A stretch of DNA of 23,600 bases from Butyriboletus loyo. Its lineage: Eukaryota > Basidiomycota > Agaricomycetes > Boletales > Boletaceae. Below the pieces are notes generated by a model, which saw only the letters and a program-made list of their open reading frames with translations, was not told the origin of the DNA and did not search any database. Made by a program: the position numbers and the translations under genes. Position 1 is the first letter of the stretch. Each line of letters opens with the position of its first letter. The DNA is taken from contig JBBPSI010000325.1 in assembly GCA_038093515.1 (NCBI GenBank), forward strand, positions 1-23,600. Reading direction: 5' to 3'. Positions 1-8,645 of the stretch are shown piece by piece.

Positions 1-2
1 AA

Positions 3-1370
3 GTACCCGCGGCGTTTCACGACTACTTAGATGTTTTCTCTGAGGATGAGGCAGCAAGGATGCCCGAGCGGAAGCCATGGGATCACGCCATAGATCTCAA
101 ACCCGATTTTGTACCAAAAAAGGGTTGTGTTATCCCCATGTCCGACGAAGAACAAGACCAAATCCGGAGTTTTGTGGAAAAAGAATTGAAGAAGGGTTAC
201 ATAAGACCGTCGAAGTCACCACAGACGGCCCCTGTGTTCTTTATTCCCAAGAAAACCGGAGAAAAGCGATTGGTCATGGACTATCGATATTTAAACGATG
301 GAACCATTAAAAACGGTTACCCGTTACCCCTTATCCCGCAGTTGATCGATAGGCTTAAAGGCGCCGATATCTTTACCGCACTGGATCTCCGATGGGGATT
401 TAATAACATCTGTATTAAGGAAGGAGATGAGTGGAAAGCCACATTTGTAACGCCAATTGGAGCTTACGAACCCACCGTTATGTACTTTGGGCTTACCAAC
501 TCCCCACCTACCTTCCAAAATATGATGAACAATATTTTCAACGACATGTATGCTTGCATCATTATTTATATCGATGACGTTATGATATTCACAAAAGGGA
601 AAATGAGGGCAGAGCATGAGGAAAAAGTAAAAGAAGTACTCCAACGCCTTCAGGAAAATGATCTATATGTAAAACCAGAAAAATGTGTATTCTCTGCGGA
701 CAAGGTGGACTTTTTAGGTATGACGGTTTCCAGGAACGGTGTTGAAATGCAGTCGAAGAAGACAGATGCCATCCGAGACTGGCCAACGCCCTCGCATCTG
801 AAGCAGGTTCAAGCGTTCCTGGGACTATGTAACTATTATCGAAGATTCATCGAGGGCTTTTCGGAGATTGCCCGACCCCTCAATAACTTAACAAAAAAGG
901 ATACTCCTTTCAAATGGGGTAACAATGAACAAACCGCGTTTGACACGCTGAAAAAGAAGTTTCACACAGCTCCCCTATTAGCCTACCCAGATCGAAACAA
1001 GGAGATGCGGGTAGAAACGGATGCTTCGGATATAGCAGTGGGCGCCGTCCTTTCTGTAAAAGGAATGGATGACCTTTGGCGACCCTGTGCATTTCTTTCC
1101 CACTCTTTCGATGCTGCGGAACGGAATTATCCGATTTACGATAAAGAACTGCTGGCAGTAATACACACCTTGGAAGAATGGCGACACTATTTAATCGGCA
1201 GAGAAGGGTTCGAGATCTGGACAGATCACAAGAACCTCGAGTACTGGAAGAAGCCGCAAACGCTTTCGGGGAGACAAGCACAATGGCATGCACTTCTCCA
1301 GGAATTCAATTATTTATTTGTTTACAAACCAGGCTCAACCAATGGCAGAGCAGATGCGTTATTGCGTTGA
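3..1370 (+). pseudogene. pol: pol part 1: reverse transcriptase and RNase H of a Ty3/gypsy element
   Basis: The reading frame enters from the left edge at base 3; the first ATG at 60 is not its real start. Counting from that ATG, the reverse transcriptase has its first catalytic Asp in the LDLRWG motif near residue 109 and the YIDD box at residues 170-173 (bases 567-578). The fungal gypsy motif FGLTNSPPTFQ lies just before the box. RNase H follows, with acidic residues near 321 (ETDASD), 363 (DKEL) and 389 (WTDHKN). The frame stops at TGA 1368-1370, just after the RNase H domain, where related elements continue with arginine-rich sequence. The codons after this stop stay open in the same frame as the integrase, so one substitution explains the break. 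The gene copies element RNA into DNA in a cytoplasmic particle. Confidence 0.92.
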
Positions 1371-2486
1371 GCAGACCATGGTGAAGCTGTTATGGACCAT
1401 AATACCAATATTACGGTACTTCCCCCAAACCTTTTTCTTAATAAAGTTTCTCTTTCTTCTTCCTTTTATGATACCTTACAAAAAGAATCCGAAAAAGAGA
1501 AACAAAAAGAAATACCTGGATTTTATTATGATACAAATCAATCCGTATTTATTAACGAAAAGAAAAAGGTCTTCATGCCTGAGGCACTTAGGATACAGTT
1601 ACTTAATATCTGCCATGATTCGCCTATAGCTGGACATTTGGGTCAGGCCCGAACAGCTCACCTTCTTACACAGCATTTCACATGGCCAGGTGTTACAAAG
1701 GACATTAAACATTATGTAGACAGCTGTCAAGCGTGTGCCCTCACGAAGGGTAAGCAAAAAGCACCGGCAGGAAAACTGTTACCGCTTCCCACAGCTAATA
1801 ACCCGTGGGCAGATATTTCTGTTGATTTTGTTACCGGACTTCCTTCTTCGAACGGCTATGATGCCATCTGTACGATAGTAGATCGCTTCTCCAAAGAAGT
1901 CGTTTACGTTCCTTGTAAAACGACCACTTCTTCTAAAGAGTTAGCGGTTATTTTTAGAGACAATGTTTGGTGCATTCATGGACTACCTTGTACTATAGTT
2001 TCAGATCGTGGACCCCAGTTTGTATCGGACTTTACCACAGAGCTTTGCAAGCTCCTCGGCATTTCCCAGAAAATCTCTACAGCATACCATCCACAATCTG
2101 ATGGCCAAACCGAACGGATAAACCGAGAAATGGAACAATATTTACGTACCTACGTGGCTAAAAAACAAGAAGCTTGGGTCGATTGGATCAAGATCACCCA
2201 GTTTAACCATAATAATTCCCTCACCACCACTACGGGTACAATTCCATTCTCTATTACATGTAATTATTATCCTAGAATAGGGTTCGAAAAGTCTTCCAAC
2301 ACGCTAGCCGGAGATTTCGCACGCAACGCTGGGAAAGCACATGCCGAGGTTAAAGAAGCATTGGAAGACGCTCGCAGGCACATGGTATCGCAGGCCGATA
2401 ATAGACGATCGGATGCACCCAGTTACAAAGTGGGAGATAGTGTGTGGCTTAGTACGGAGAACCTTAAACTGCCGTACACTGCATGA
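1371..2486 (+). pseudogene. pol: pol part 2: integrase with HHCC zinc finger and DDE core
   Basis: This segment is in the same frame as the reverse transcriptase part and would be one polyprotein without the TGA at 1368. Counting from the ATG at 1392, the zinc-binding histidines are about residues 75 and 82 (HDSPIAGH) and the cysteines 112 and 115 (CQAC). The DDE triad is Asp 145 (SVDFVTG), Asp 205 (SDRGPQF) and Glu 241 (DGQTE), with the 35-residue spacing typical of retroviral-type integrases. The frame is interrupted by TGA at 2484-2486 after the SVWLSTENL segment that normally leads into the GPY/F module. Integrase inserts the cDNA into host chromatin. Confidence 0.92.
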
Positions 2487-2960
2487 AAACTCACACAGCG
2501 TTGGATTGGTCCTTATCGGATCAAGGCACTCAAACCAAACACTGTCGAACTTCAGCTGCCGAGCAGCATGCGCATTCATCCCGTAGTCAATATTTCTCGG
2601 GTTAAACCCTACCGAGAAACTCATCCAGGACAGCCTGTTCTGCGTCCAGACCCAGTCAATGTCACGGACGAAGGATACTCGGAATTCGAAGTTGATTACA
2701 TCATCGCATCATGGATGAAGCGCAGGAAGTTGGAGTATTTAGTGCACTGGAGGGGCTATGATGAAACGGATCGCACGTGGGAACCAGTATCCAATCTGGA
2801 AAATTCGCAGGACGTAATCACGGATTATCACCATGTCCACCCTTCCGCCCCTCGCCCCCTTCATGGCCTATCACTTTTTGAATTTTCTTCTTTATTTAAA
2901 GAGTACGGTCCTGAGCACGGAACTCCCTATCAAGGAACTCGCTTGGAATACGAGTCCTAG
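2487..2960 (+). pseudogene. pol: pol part 3: GPY/F module and C-terminal chromodomain of the integrase
   Basis: The integrase frame continues unbroken after the TGA at 2484-2486. It first gives the GPY/F-type module (RWIGPYRIKAL, then the IHPVVNISRVKPY stretch at about 2500-2620). A chromodomain follows at roughly 2675-2850, recognisable by EYLVHWRGYDETDRTWEP, with the aromatic cage positions occupied. The frame ends at TAG 2958-2960, immediately before the polypurine tract. Chromodomains in this family are thought to steer integration to modified histones. An internal ATG at 2568 exists, but I see no reason to treat this part as a separate gene. Confidence 0.88.
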
Positions 2961-2971
2961 GGGGGGGGAGG
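2961..2971 (+). other. polypurine tract of the gypsy element
   Basis: A run of G with one A directly after the pol stop codon and immediately before the LTR start TGTTATAATC. Position and composition match the plus-strand priming site of LTR retrotransposons. Confidence 0.8.
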
Positions 2972-3358
2972 TGTTATAATCGTGTCTCTTACAACTATCT
3001 TTTGCGTTTGGACTTCATCATATTTCTCTTTCAAAGGTCACATGACTTGGCGCACGTGATCATGGGATTATACATGTGACCACAGGCTGACTAAGCATAT
3101 GATGTCATGGTCCAGACTGGCCCAGACTCTATGACGTCACACCTCATGTATTTAATCTCTGTTTGCTTCTCTTCCTTTTGATCACCGTCAACTTCTATTT
3201 CTCATCATCGTTGACTCGTGACTTCTTCATATGTACATGTATAGTAACTAGTCTCACGCACTGCATGGTCCATGTGCATTCCCCTGTAATATAAAAAGGC
3301 TTGTGGTTGCGGCTAGAATTCCCTAGCTTTAACCACTTGTCTTATTCGCTAATCATAT

Positions 3359-3844
3359 TGTTATAATCATAACATTTTATTCATACACTGCGTACACTTT
3401 CACTTCGAACTTAGTCGTTTCAACCTTCAAAGGTCACGTGACATAGCGCACGTGATCCATTGCTGACTAAGCATACGACGTCATGACCTAGACCAGGCCT
3501 AGACTCTATGATGTCACGACACATGTATTTAATCTCCGTTTGCTTCTCTTCTTTTCTGATCCCCGCGCCTCGTGTGGTTAATCACCGTTGCGCTTCTCTT
3601 CTTTAGTCTATCCATGTATAGTAGTTCCTCACACGCACAGCATGGTCTGTGCGCATCCTTGTACAATATAAAAGGGCTAGTGGTTGCGGCTAGGATTCCC
3701 TAGCTTTAACCACTTGTCTTATTCGCTGGCAACAGTTGAGAGATTAAGATCTGAGCTATCCTCATTATACCTCGCCAGTATCTGTGTAATACTGCAACAG
3801 TAGTGGAACTTCGTGTGACTTGATAACTCCGTTGTCTCGTAACA
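3359..3844 (+). mobile_element. Solo LTR (related gypsy family) nested in the gypsy 3' LTR
   Basis: This 486-bp block starts TGTTATAATC and ends CTCGTAACA, the same ends as the host LTR. It is flanked on both sides by the five bases CATAT (3354-3358 and 3845-3849), a perfect 5-bp target-site duplication of gypsy type. It has diverged from the host LTR, for example with an extra GATCCCCGCG segment near 3560 and a different sequence after the TATA box. It therefore comes from a separate, related element that left only an LTR by recombination. Confidence 0.87.
3640..3674 (+). promoter_or_regulatory. LTR core promoter of the solo LTR
   Basis: GCATGGTCTGTGCGCA at 3640-3655 is followed after 11 bases by TATAAAAG at 3667. 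The same 16-mer with the same spacing to TATA recurs at 4011 and 5294. Confidence 0.55.
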
Positions 3845-4010
3845 CATATGACGTCATGGTCCAGACTGGCCCAGACTCTATGACATCACGCCTCATGTAT
3901 TTAATCTCCGTTTGCCTCTCTTCTTTTGATCACCGTCGACTTCTATTTCTCATCATCGTTGACTTGTGACTTCTTCATATGTACATGTATAGTAACTAGT
4001 CTCACGCACT

Positions 4011-4045
4011 GCATGGTCTGTGCGCATTCCCCTGTAATATAAAAA
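4011..4045 (+). promoter_or_regulatory. LTR core promoter of the gypsy 3' LTR
   Basis: GCATGGTCTGTGCGCA at 4011-4026, 11 bases, then TATAAAAA at 4038. The left duplicate of this LTR (near 3263-3299) has a diverged form of the motif and the same TATA. Confidence 0.55.
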
Positions 4046-4215
4046 GGCTTGTGGTTGCGGCTAGGATTCCCTAGCTTTAACCACTTGTCTTATTTGCTGG
4101 CAACAGTTGAGAGATTAAGGCTTGAGCTATCCTCATTACACCTCGCCAGTACTTGTGTAGCACTGCGACAGTCACGGAACCCCATGTGACTTGATAACTC
4201 CGTTGTCTCGTAACA

Positions 4216-4370
4216 TTATGCGCCTGGAAAACGGCGCAGCCAGAGACGAAACGGTGGACAAGATTAGCCATACCTGGCCACCAATAATCCCATTGCACCA
4301 AGTTCTGGGTGCGGAAAATACCACCATGACCACCAGCTGGGCTTTTGTGCAAGGATTGTTGAAACGGTAG
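4216..4370 (-). pseudogene. Fragment of a second gypsy integrase, zinc-finger part
   Basis: On the minus strand this stretch reads as the HHCC zinc-finger region of an unrelated gypsy integrase: SLHKSPAGGHGGIF, then LVQWDYWWPGMANLV and VSGCAVF. The second zinc-binding cysteine is replaced by Phe (GCAVFQ), so the finger is no longer functional. It stops exactly where the gypsy LTR ends (4215) on one side and where LTR-like sequence starts (about 4371) on the other. It is a remnant of an older element cut by later insertions. The open frame runs on artificially into the flanking LTR. Confidence 0.75.
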
Positions 4371-5514
4371 TGTTCTATTTCTGTATTTCACTTACAGCCA
4401 CTACGTTTCTAGACTGGTCTATATGACATCATTGTCTAGACCTAGTCACGCTTATCACATTACAAATAGCTCTTATTATGCTATTGGACGATATGTTTAG
4501 TCTTATCTCTTATCTCTATCATATCGTCATGTATTTCATACTATACCTTATAAAGGTACTATACAGAACATAAGTACAAACACTCATGTACTGTATATAA
4601 GACAGCCCTTATGGCTTGTCACTTTTCTCTAGATCTTTCAGTTCTATCATCACTACTGCGATATCTCTAAGTTGAGCCTTGCTCCTTATACTCTGTTTGC
4701 GATACTCTCACTCTCGTATTATCAGTGAGTCTTTCCACTGATAGGTTTACCCTTGCATCCTTCGTTGCCCTCGGTGCGCCTGCTCGGACTTTACCAATTC
4801 CGAAAGGTTATGAGCCCCGCTAGAGGCTTTTAATCTAAACATCTGTCGATTCTCGATAATGTTTCCAGCCCTGCGGAACGAGAGTGCTATCGCTCTTGGT
4901 TTACTATGGGTACTCGCTTTCTTGAGTCTCATACTAGCTTCCATATGTGGTGCATCGAACATTATGTTCTTTAGCACACTATGGTTGCTAGCTGATTCTT
5001 TCATCATCGTATTATGTGTTGTTTCTCAGGATCACGATCTGACCTTACAATGGCGTTCACCTACTCATCACCATGCCTTGTCTATTTGTTACGGTAGTGG
5101 TATACTTTTTCTCTCCATTACCGTTAGGACTACTTCACTTGCCTAGCCTTTTGCTAGTGCCCGTTGAGCGGTATGAGCCGCTCTAGCTTAGTCATCACTT
5201 CCCGCGCACGGACGCGCTTTCTTTCACACTCTGGAACGTTCTAGAGTGCTTTTTCCACATTTGTACTTTTTGCTCTCGCGACTCGATTAGGGAGCATGGT
5301 CTGTGCGCAGACCTCAGTAGTATAAAGACTCTGTCTTTACACCCTGTACTTTATCTAGTTCTACGCAGTAACCTGCTAGCAATTAGTTTCACTCCAGACT
5401 CTTAGTGTGCGCACTAAGACATAGTCTGAGACCAGCTCAGAAAACGCTTCACGAGTCTCAAGGCCACTCCAGAGTGCCTCCTCGCTGTTCTAGTTGTTAG
5501 CGCCCAGCATAACA
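4371..5514 (+). repeat. LTR-like sequence, possibly one solo LTR or two joined LTR pieces
   Basis: This stretch has no convincing gene. It starts TGTTCTATTT and ends CATAACA, so TGTT/AACA termini are possible, but the flanks (GGTAG and CTGGT) are not a target duplication. It holds TATA-like sites near 4550, 4592 and 5321. The last is preceded by GCATGGTCTGTGCGCA at 5294, the same promoter motif and 11-base spacing as in the gypsy LTRs. Short open frames at 4747-5146 lie on both strands and show no family features. The presence of two promoter zones suggests two fused LTR fragments. The right end abuts truncated WD40 sequence. Confidence 0.45.
5294..5327 (+). promoter_or_regulatory. LTR-type core promoter
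   Basis: GCATGGTCTGTGCGCA at 5294-5309, then 11 bases, then TATAAAG at 5321. The module is shared with the gypsy LTRs at 3640 and 4011, although the surrounding sequence differs. Confidence 0.5.
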
Positions 5515-5516
5515 CT

Positions 5517-6075
5517 GGTTCGTGGCCACCTCGTTTTGTTTATTGCTTCTGTGTTGATGCTACTGCAGCCACCGTCCCCGACCGACGCTGCCGATCCCCG
5601 GGAGCTACCGCCACTCGACTCCCCTGCCAAGGCACGTCCCGAGTTGCAGATTCGCTCAATATTTAGAAAACTGCTATCGCGAAAAAGTGAGAAGGACGCC
5701 ACTTCACACAAGCCAGGTCGATGTTCCGGAAAGTCATCCCAGCCCCCTGGTCATCAATCTCCTTCCCACTCTCCACCGAAAGTGGATGCCACAAACGAGG
5801 GCCCTTCAAGGATGGCTGCAGCTGAACGTCAAGCAGTGAGTGTTCGTCCTTGATATACGATGGGATGCGGTTGGTTTAATATTTCATTGTAGCGCACATC
5901 TACAGGATTCACCAGAAGACGACAGGTTTGCTACTCCATGTATTTGTATGCAGGCACTCATCACACATCGCAGCGTAAATCGCGTGCCAAGGCCGCGGCT
6001 CCCAACCATCCAAACAAAGATCCTTCGCGTAGCGGAGAGCATGCTGCGGATCCAACGGTAGCAGACCCAGTATGA
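5517..6075 (+). pseudogene. WD40 gene copy A, only the C-terminal exons left
   Basis: Homologous to the last two exons of the intact copy at 18085-19732. The remaining part of exon 3 (5517-5835) reads VRGHLVLF, then PPSPTDAADPRELPP, and ends before GTGAGT at 5836. The last exon, 5893-6075, starts after an ATTGTAG acceptor, reads RTSTGFTRRRQV and ends ADPTVADPV followed by TGA. Both frames are open, but the seven-bladed propeller, exon 2 and the promoter are missing. They were replaced by the LTR-like sequence ending at 5514. Transcription from the LTR promoter at 5294 could produce a transcript of this tail, but that is speculation. Confidence 0.8.
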
Positions 6076-6689
6076 GTCTTCCTGGCGATGTAGGCCTCGT
6101 CACGACGGCTCACGTCCTATTAGACGCAACCAGCAAACGATTCATCTGACCCCTCCTCGACCGCGGGGGTCCACGTAACGGTGCGCGTAACTCTTCTTTC
6201 ACTTACTTACAGTGGATCAGCATGAGCAAGGATCGAGGTACTCTACCCTTGCCATCACCCTTCCTGTGTGGTTACTGTGTAATCGTTCAGGCACACACGA
6301 CGACTTACCTTGATCCATATCGTTTGATGTAATACTACTCTGAATCGCAAATATACGGACATTGATCGTGCAGTTCTTTAATTTCGTGTCACCTCGCAAC
6401 ATCAGTATGAGCCCTGACAACCTTGTTCATGATCGAGCTTGCCAGGATATTCACCGAGTGGTCATAAGCGAAGTCTATTCACACACGGAGGCTGGAATTG
6501 TAGGACAGTATCTAATTGATCATTCATAGAAGGAAACACGAAGATGAGACATTACCAAACATCTCTCCAGCAGGGCGGTGTTAATCCCTGACTCTGTGCT
6601 GGGCCTTTCTCAGTCGATCGTTTACTAGGTTGCCCTAACGATGTTGACCAAGGCCTAACGCCTATCCGATCACAAGGTCTCAAGCTCCG
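6076..6689. other. Region downstream of WD40 copy A, conserved in all units
   Basis: The stretch is repeated downstream of copies B (from 13340) and C (from 19733). A plus-strand frame of about 55 codons ending at TAA 6330-6332 is open in all three units and contains ISMSKDRGT and a C-terminal TTYLDP-like end. The same DNA has a splice-donor-like sequence on the minus strand (reverse complement of ACTTACCTTGATCC near 6304), also conserved. I cannot say which strand was coding. Beyond 6340 I see nothing recognisable except the start of a block repeated in unit C (6590-6740, with 20314-20455). Confidence 0.4.
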
Positions 6690-7212
6690 CCGTACGCCCT
6701 CGCAGAGCTATTAGGAACGCTGTTCATCGTGTAGCTCGAGCTAGAGGAATCCTTGTAGATACTCCCCCAGCCACCAGTACCCCCAAATTCGCCCTACGAG
6801 CTGCTGATCGGCCAGCCAAATCACAAAGACAAGGCATCTAATCGACATGAGCGAGTTATGCTTATTCTGCAGAGAGCTGAAGAGTTGGGTCGAGCCCTAA
6901 ACATGTGTGCGGGGCGAGGACCCCCTTGTCCAGCATGTCAGGCTCAACCAGCGAGCGAATACAAAGATAACAGATGGGTACGAGAACAACCGACCCGGGA
7001 GTGATGAGCGTGGTGGCTTTGTGCAAGTGATGCGCTCGGGGACCTGCTCAGGAATCAATATGGCTTCGACTGCCGAAAAAGAGCTCACCACGGTTCCCCT
7101 GAAAATTGTAGACGACATGCTAACGTACAAACGACATGGCTATTCCGTTGAGGAACTCGACCCGATCGTGCAGGCGTCCCATGCTGAAAGGCGGTCAGGG
7201 AACAGCAACTGA
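6690..7212 (+). pseudogene. Unrecognised coding-like remnant, mostly specific to unit A
   Basis: Three successive plus-strand frames look protein-like and are broken by frame changes. The first is a basic Arg-rich stretch (RPRRAIRNAVHRVARARG, near 6690-6830), with a partner in unit C at 20230. The second reads RAEELGRALNMCAGRGPP followed by CPACQ (near 6840-7000). The third reads KELTTVPLKIVDDMLTYK and ends GNSN plus TGA at 7210-7212. I do not recognise a family. The CPAC motif alone is not enough for a zinc-finger call. From 7213 to about 7750 I see no gene, only one line resembling the GGTGGTTACACCTG sequence found again at 9660 and 22090. Confidence 0.3.
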
Positions 7213-7750
7213 CCCAAGCAAACATCTTTTCCCACCCTTTTGACCGGGGCTCGAATACACGACCTGTAAACACTCGGTTGAAAGCTCATCAAAACATCTC
7301 AACGATTTTCGGAGTGAGGATATTGGAGGGAGATCTCGTCGCAATCCGTGCATCGCGCACCATGCGCATACACTATGCGTAGTAAACGCTGCTCCCTCGA
7401 GGAGCGCACATACACGGTGATCCCAAGAGACGTCGGTTTCCCAGGCTCTTGCTAATCCCCATGTCGTTTTCATCTTTGTCCGACTCCATGAACGACCGAT
7501 GCTTGGTTTGGTGGTTACACCTGGCGGTCACCATACCCGCATCATCTACCGACCAGGCCGTCACAGTCTGCATCTCCGACCTCCGTTCATCCTCGCCCGT
7601 GCGTATGGTTGGAACATTCTTCCAAGCGGATGCCTGTGATGCAGTCTACTTATGGTGACGGTGACGTGACGGTGGCCGTCCGAAGGTACTGCTAGTACCA
7701 ACAAAGCATGAGCGCGAGTACAACCAAGAGTTATCCATCTTACGAAAATG

Positions 7751-8063
7751 TTGATCAGACTTGCTACAACCCGAGAAATGCGCCGCAAGCTGGATCGGCT
7801 CGCACGGACCATATATAAGAGCTGCCATGTACATGCTGACCATGTGCTGGGGGAAACGAGCGTCAAGAGGAATGAAGAGTGAACCGGGGGTGCAAGCACA
7901 GGCGAGTAGGGAAACGCGAGCGTGCCGTGCTGAGGGAGCCATCTCCAAAAGTCTCCGATCTCATCGACCTGATGATGGATGGGCCTGGCCTGGCCTGAAA
8001 GCCAGGGCTCGGGCTTGATCAAATTCCAGGCCAGGGCCCTCATCGGTGTCCTCAATGATGCTC
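7751..8063 (+). other. Block shared by all units, coding status unclear
   Basis: The sequence around GATCAGACTTGCTACAACCC (7753) recurs in unit C at 20602. The following CGCGAGCGTGCCGT stretch recurs in B (14046) and C (20754). On the plus strand the frame from the ATG near 7750 is open for about 48 codons (LIRLATTREMRRKLDRL). Unit C has one extra A in the preceding A-run, so the two copies link to upstream sequence in different frames. A long minus-strand frame (7561-8055) also crosses this block but is not kept in the other units, so I do not call it a gene. Confidence 0.3.
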
Positions 8064-8645
8064 ACTGTAATTAACTAGTTAATACAACATTGACGTCGTA
8101 ATTTTTCCTCGACCGCTGCGACCCATTCCCGGCCGAGTTGTATTCGTCGTCATCGACTGTCGAACATGGTTAGTAATACTTCGTGGTATATGCGAGGGAC
8201 TTACCTGAGGCTGCGCACGTTGATTTCGACATGCCTGTACTCGTTGTATATATTGTAATACATCAGGCTATATGTGAGGGACTTACCTGAGGCTGCGTGA
8301 ACTGATTTCGATACGCTCATACTTGCTGTATACCCATGAGTTCAAAGTAATGATAGGTTAGTCTTTTGTCACTTACCTGAGGTCCCCCGACTTGATTTCG
8401 CCGTGTGCATGCTGTCATTGCTGGTGTCTCGCATGATGTTATTGCAACTAAGGTTAGTCGTAGTCAACTATGTGTGAGAAATATGCATTTTGGTCCTCTG
8501 TAGCCGCAACAGGAGCGTCTCTTACCAGCCATAGTCGTTTCGCTGTATAACGAACTCAAATAAATGAAAGGAACACATGTATAGGGAATTTGGCACATAC
8601 CTTGTGATTCAACCACTTTTGGGGGCCGCCACGTTCATCATTTGC
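8064..8645 (-). pseudogene. Unknown multi-exon gene, copy A (decayed)
   Basis: Counterpart of the better-kept gene at 14150-14816. Exon blocks by homology and splice sites are 8601-8645 (NDERGGPQKWLNHK, donor GTATGT), 8526-8542 (17 nt, donor GTAAGAG), 8377-8447 (donor GTAAGT), 8287-8325, 8205-8234, then a block starting at 8156 with DDDEYNS, and a last exon from 8064. The 39-nt exon at 8287-8325 is absent from copy B and looks like a tandem duplicate of the 30-nt exon next to it, including its intron start GTAAGTCCCTC. The donor after the DDDEYNS exon is deleted here, so this copy cannot be joined to the last exon as in B. Confidence 0.45.

Larger units (their letters stand above)
1..4215 (+). 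mobile_element. Ty3/gypsy LTR retrotransposon with chromodomain, 5' part outside the window
   Basis: The order reverse transcriptase, RNase H, integrase, chromodomain, polypurine tract, LTR is that of Ty3/gypsy (Metaviridae) elements, and the C-terminal chromodomain places it in the chromovirus-like group. The pol frame is already open at base 3, so gag, protease and the 5' LTR lie to the left of the window. The coding part ends at 2960, a G-rich tract follows, and the 3' LTR begins with TGTTATAATC at 2972. Two in-frame TGA codons break pol, so this copy is probably not autonomous. The LTR itself is disturbed by an internal duplication and a nested solo LTR. The bases after its CA end at 4215 are an unrelated antisense integrase fragment. 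Confidence 0.93.
2972..4215 (+). repeat. 3' LTR of the gypsy element, enlarged by an internal duplication and a nested solo LTR
   Basis: The LTR begins TGTTATAATC at 2972 and ends CTCGTAACA at 4215. Bases 3096-3350 and 3845-4098 are near-identical copies of the same internal stretch: TATA region, GGTTGCGGCTAG, CTTTAACCACTTGTC. Removing one copy and the solo LTR leaves about 496 bp (2972-3350 plus 4099-4215), close to the 486 bp of the nested related LTR. The left part lacks the last 117 bp of the LTR and the right part lacks the first 120 or so, as expected for a tandem duplication. Each copy has a TATA box (3292 region and 4038). Confidence 0.8.

Noticed and set aside
1288..1629. Plus-strand frame overlapping the pol stop
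   Set aside because: A shifted reading of pol. The true pol frame resumes directly after the TGA.
4859..5146. 95-codon hydrophobic plus-strand frame in the LTR-like region
   Set aside because: No family motif, no splice or start context, and located within LTR-like sequence with equally long frames on the other strand.
7561..8055. 164-codon minus-strand frame
   Set aside because: Not conserved in units B and C. It crosses the boundary of the last exon of the unknown gene and unrelated blocks. Composition is as expected for a chance frame.
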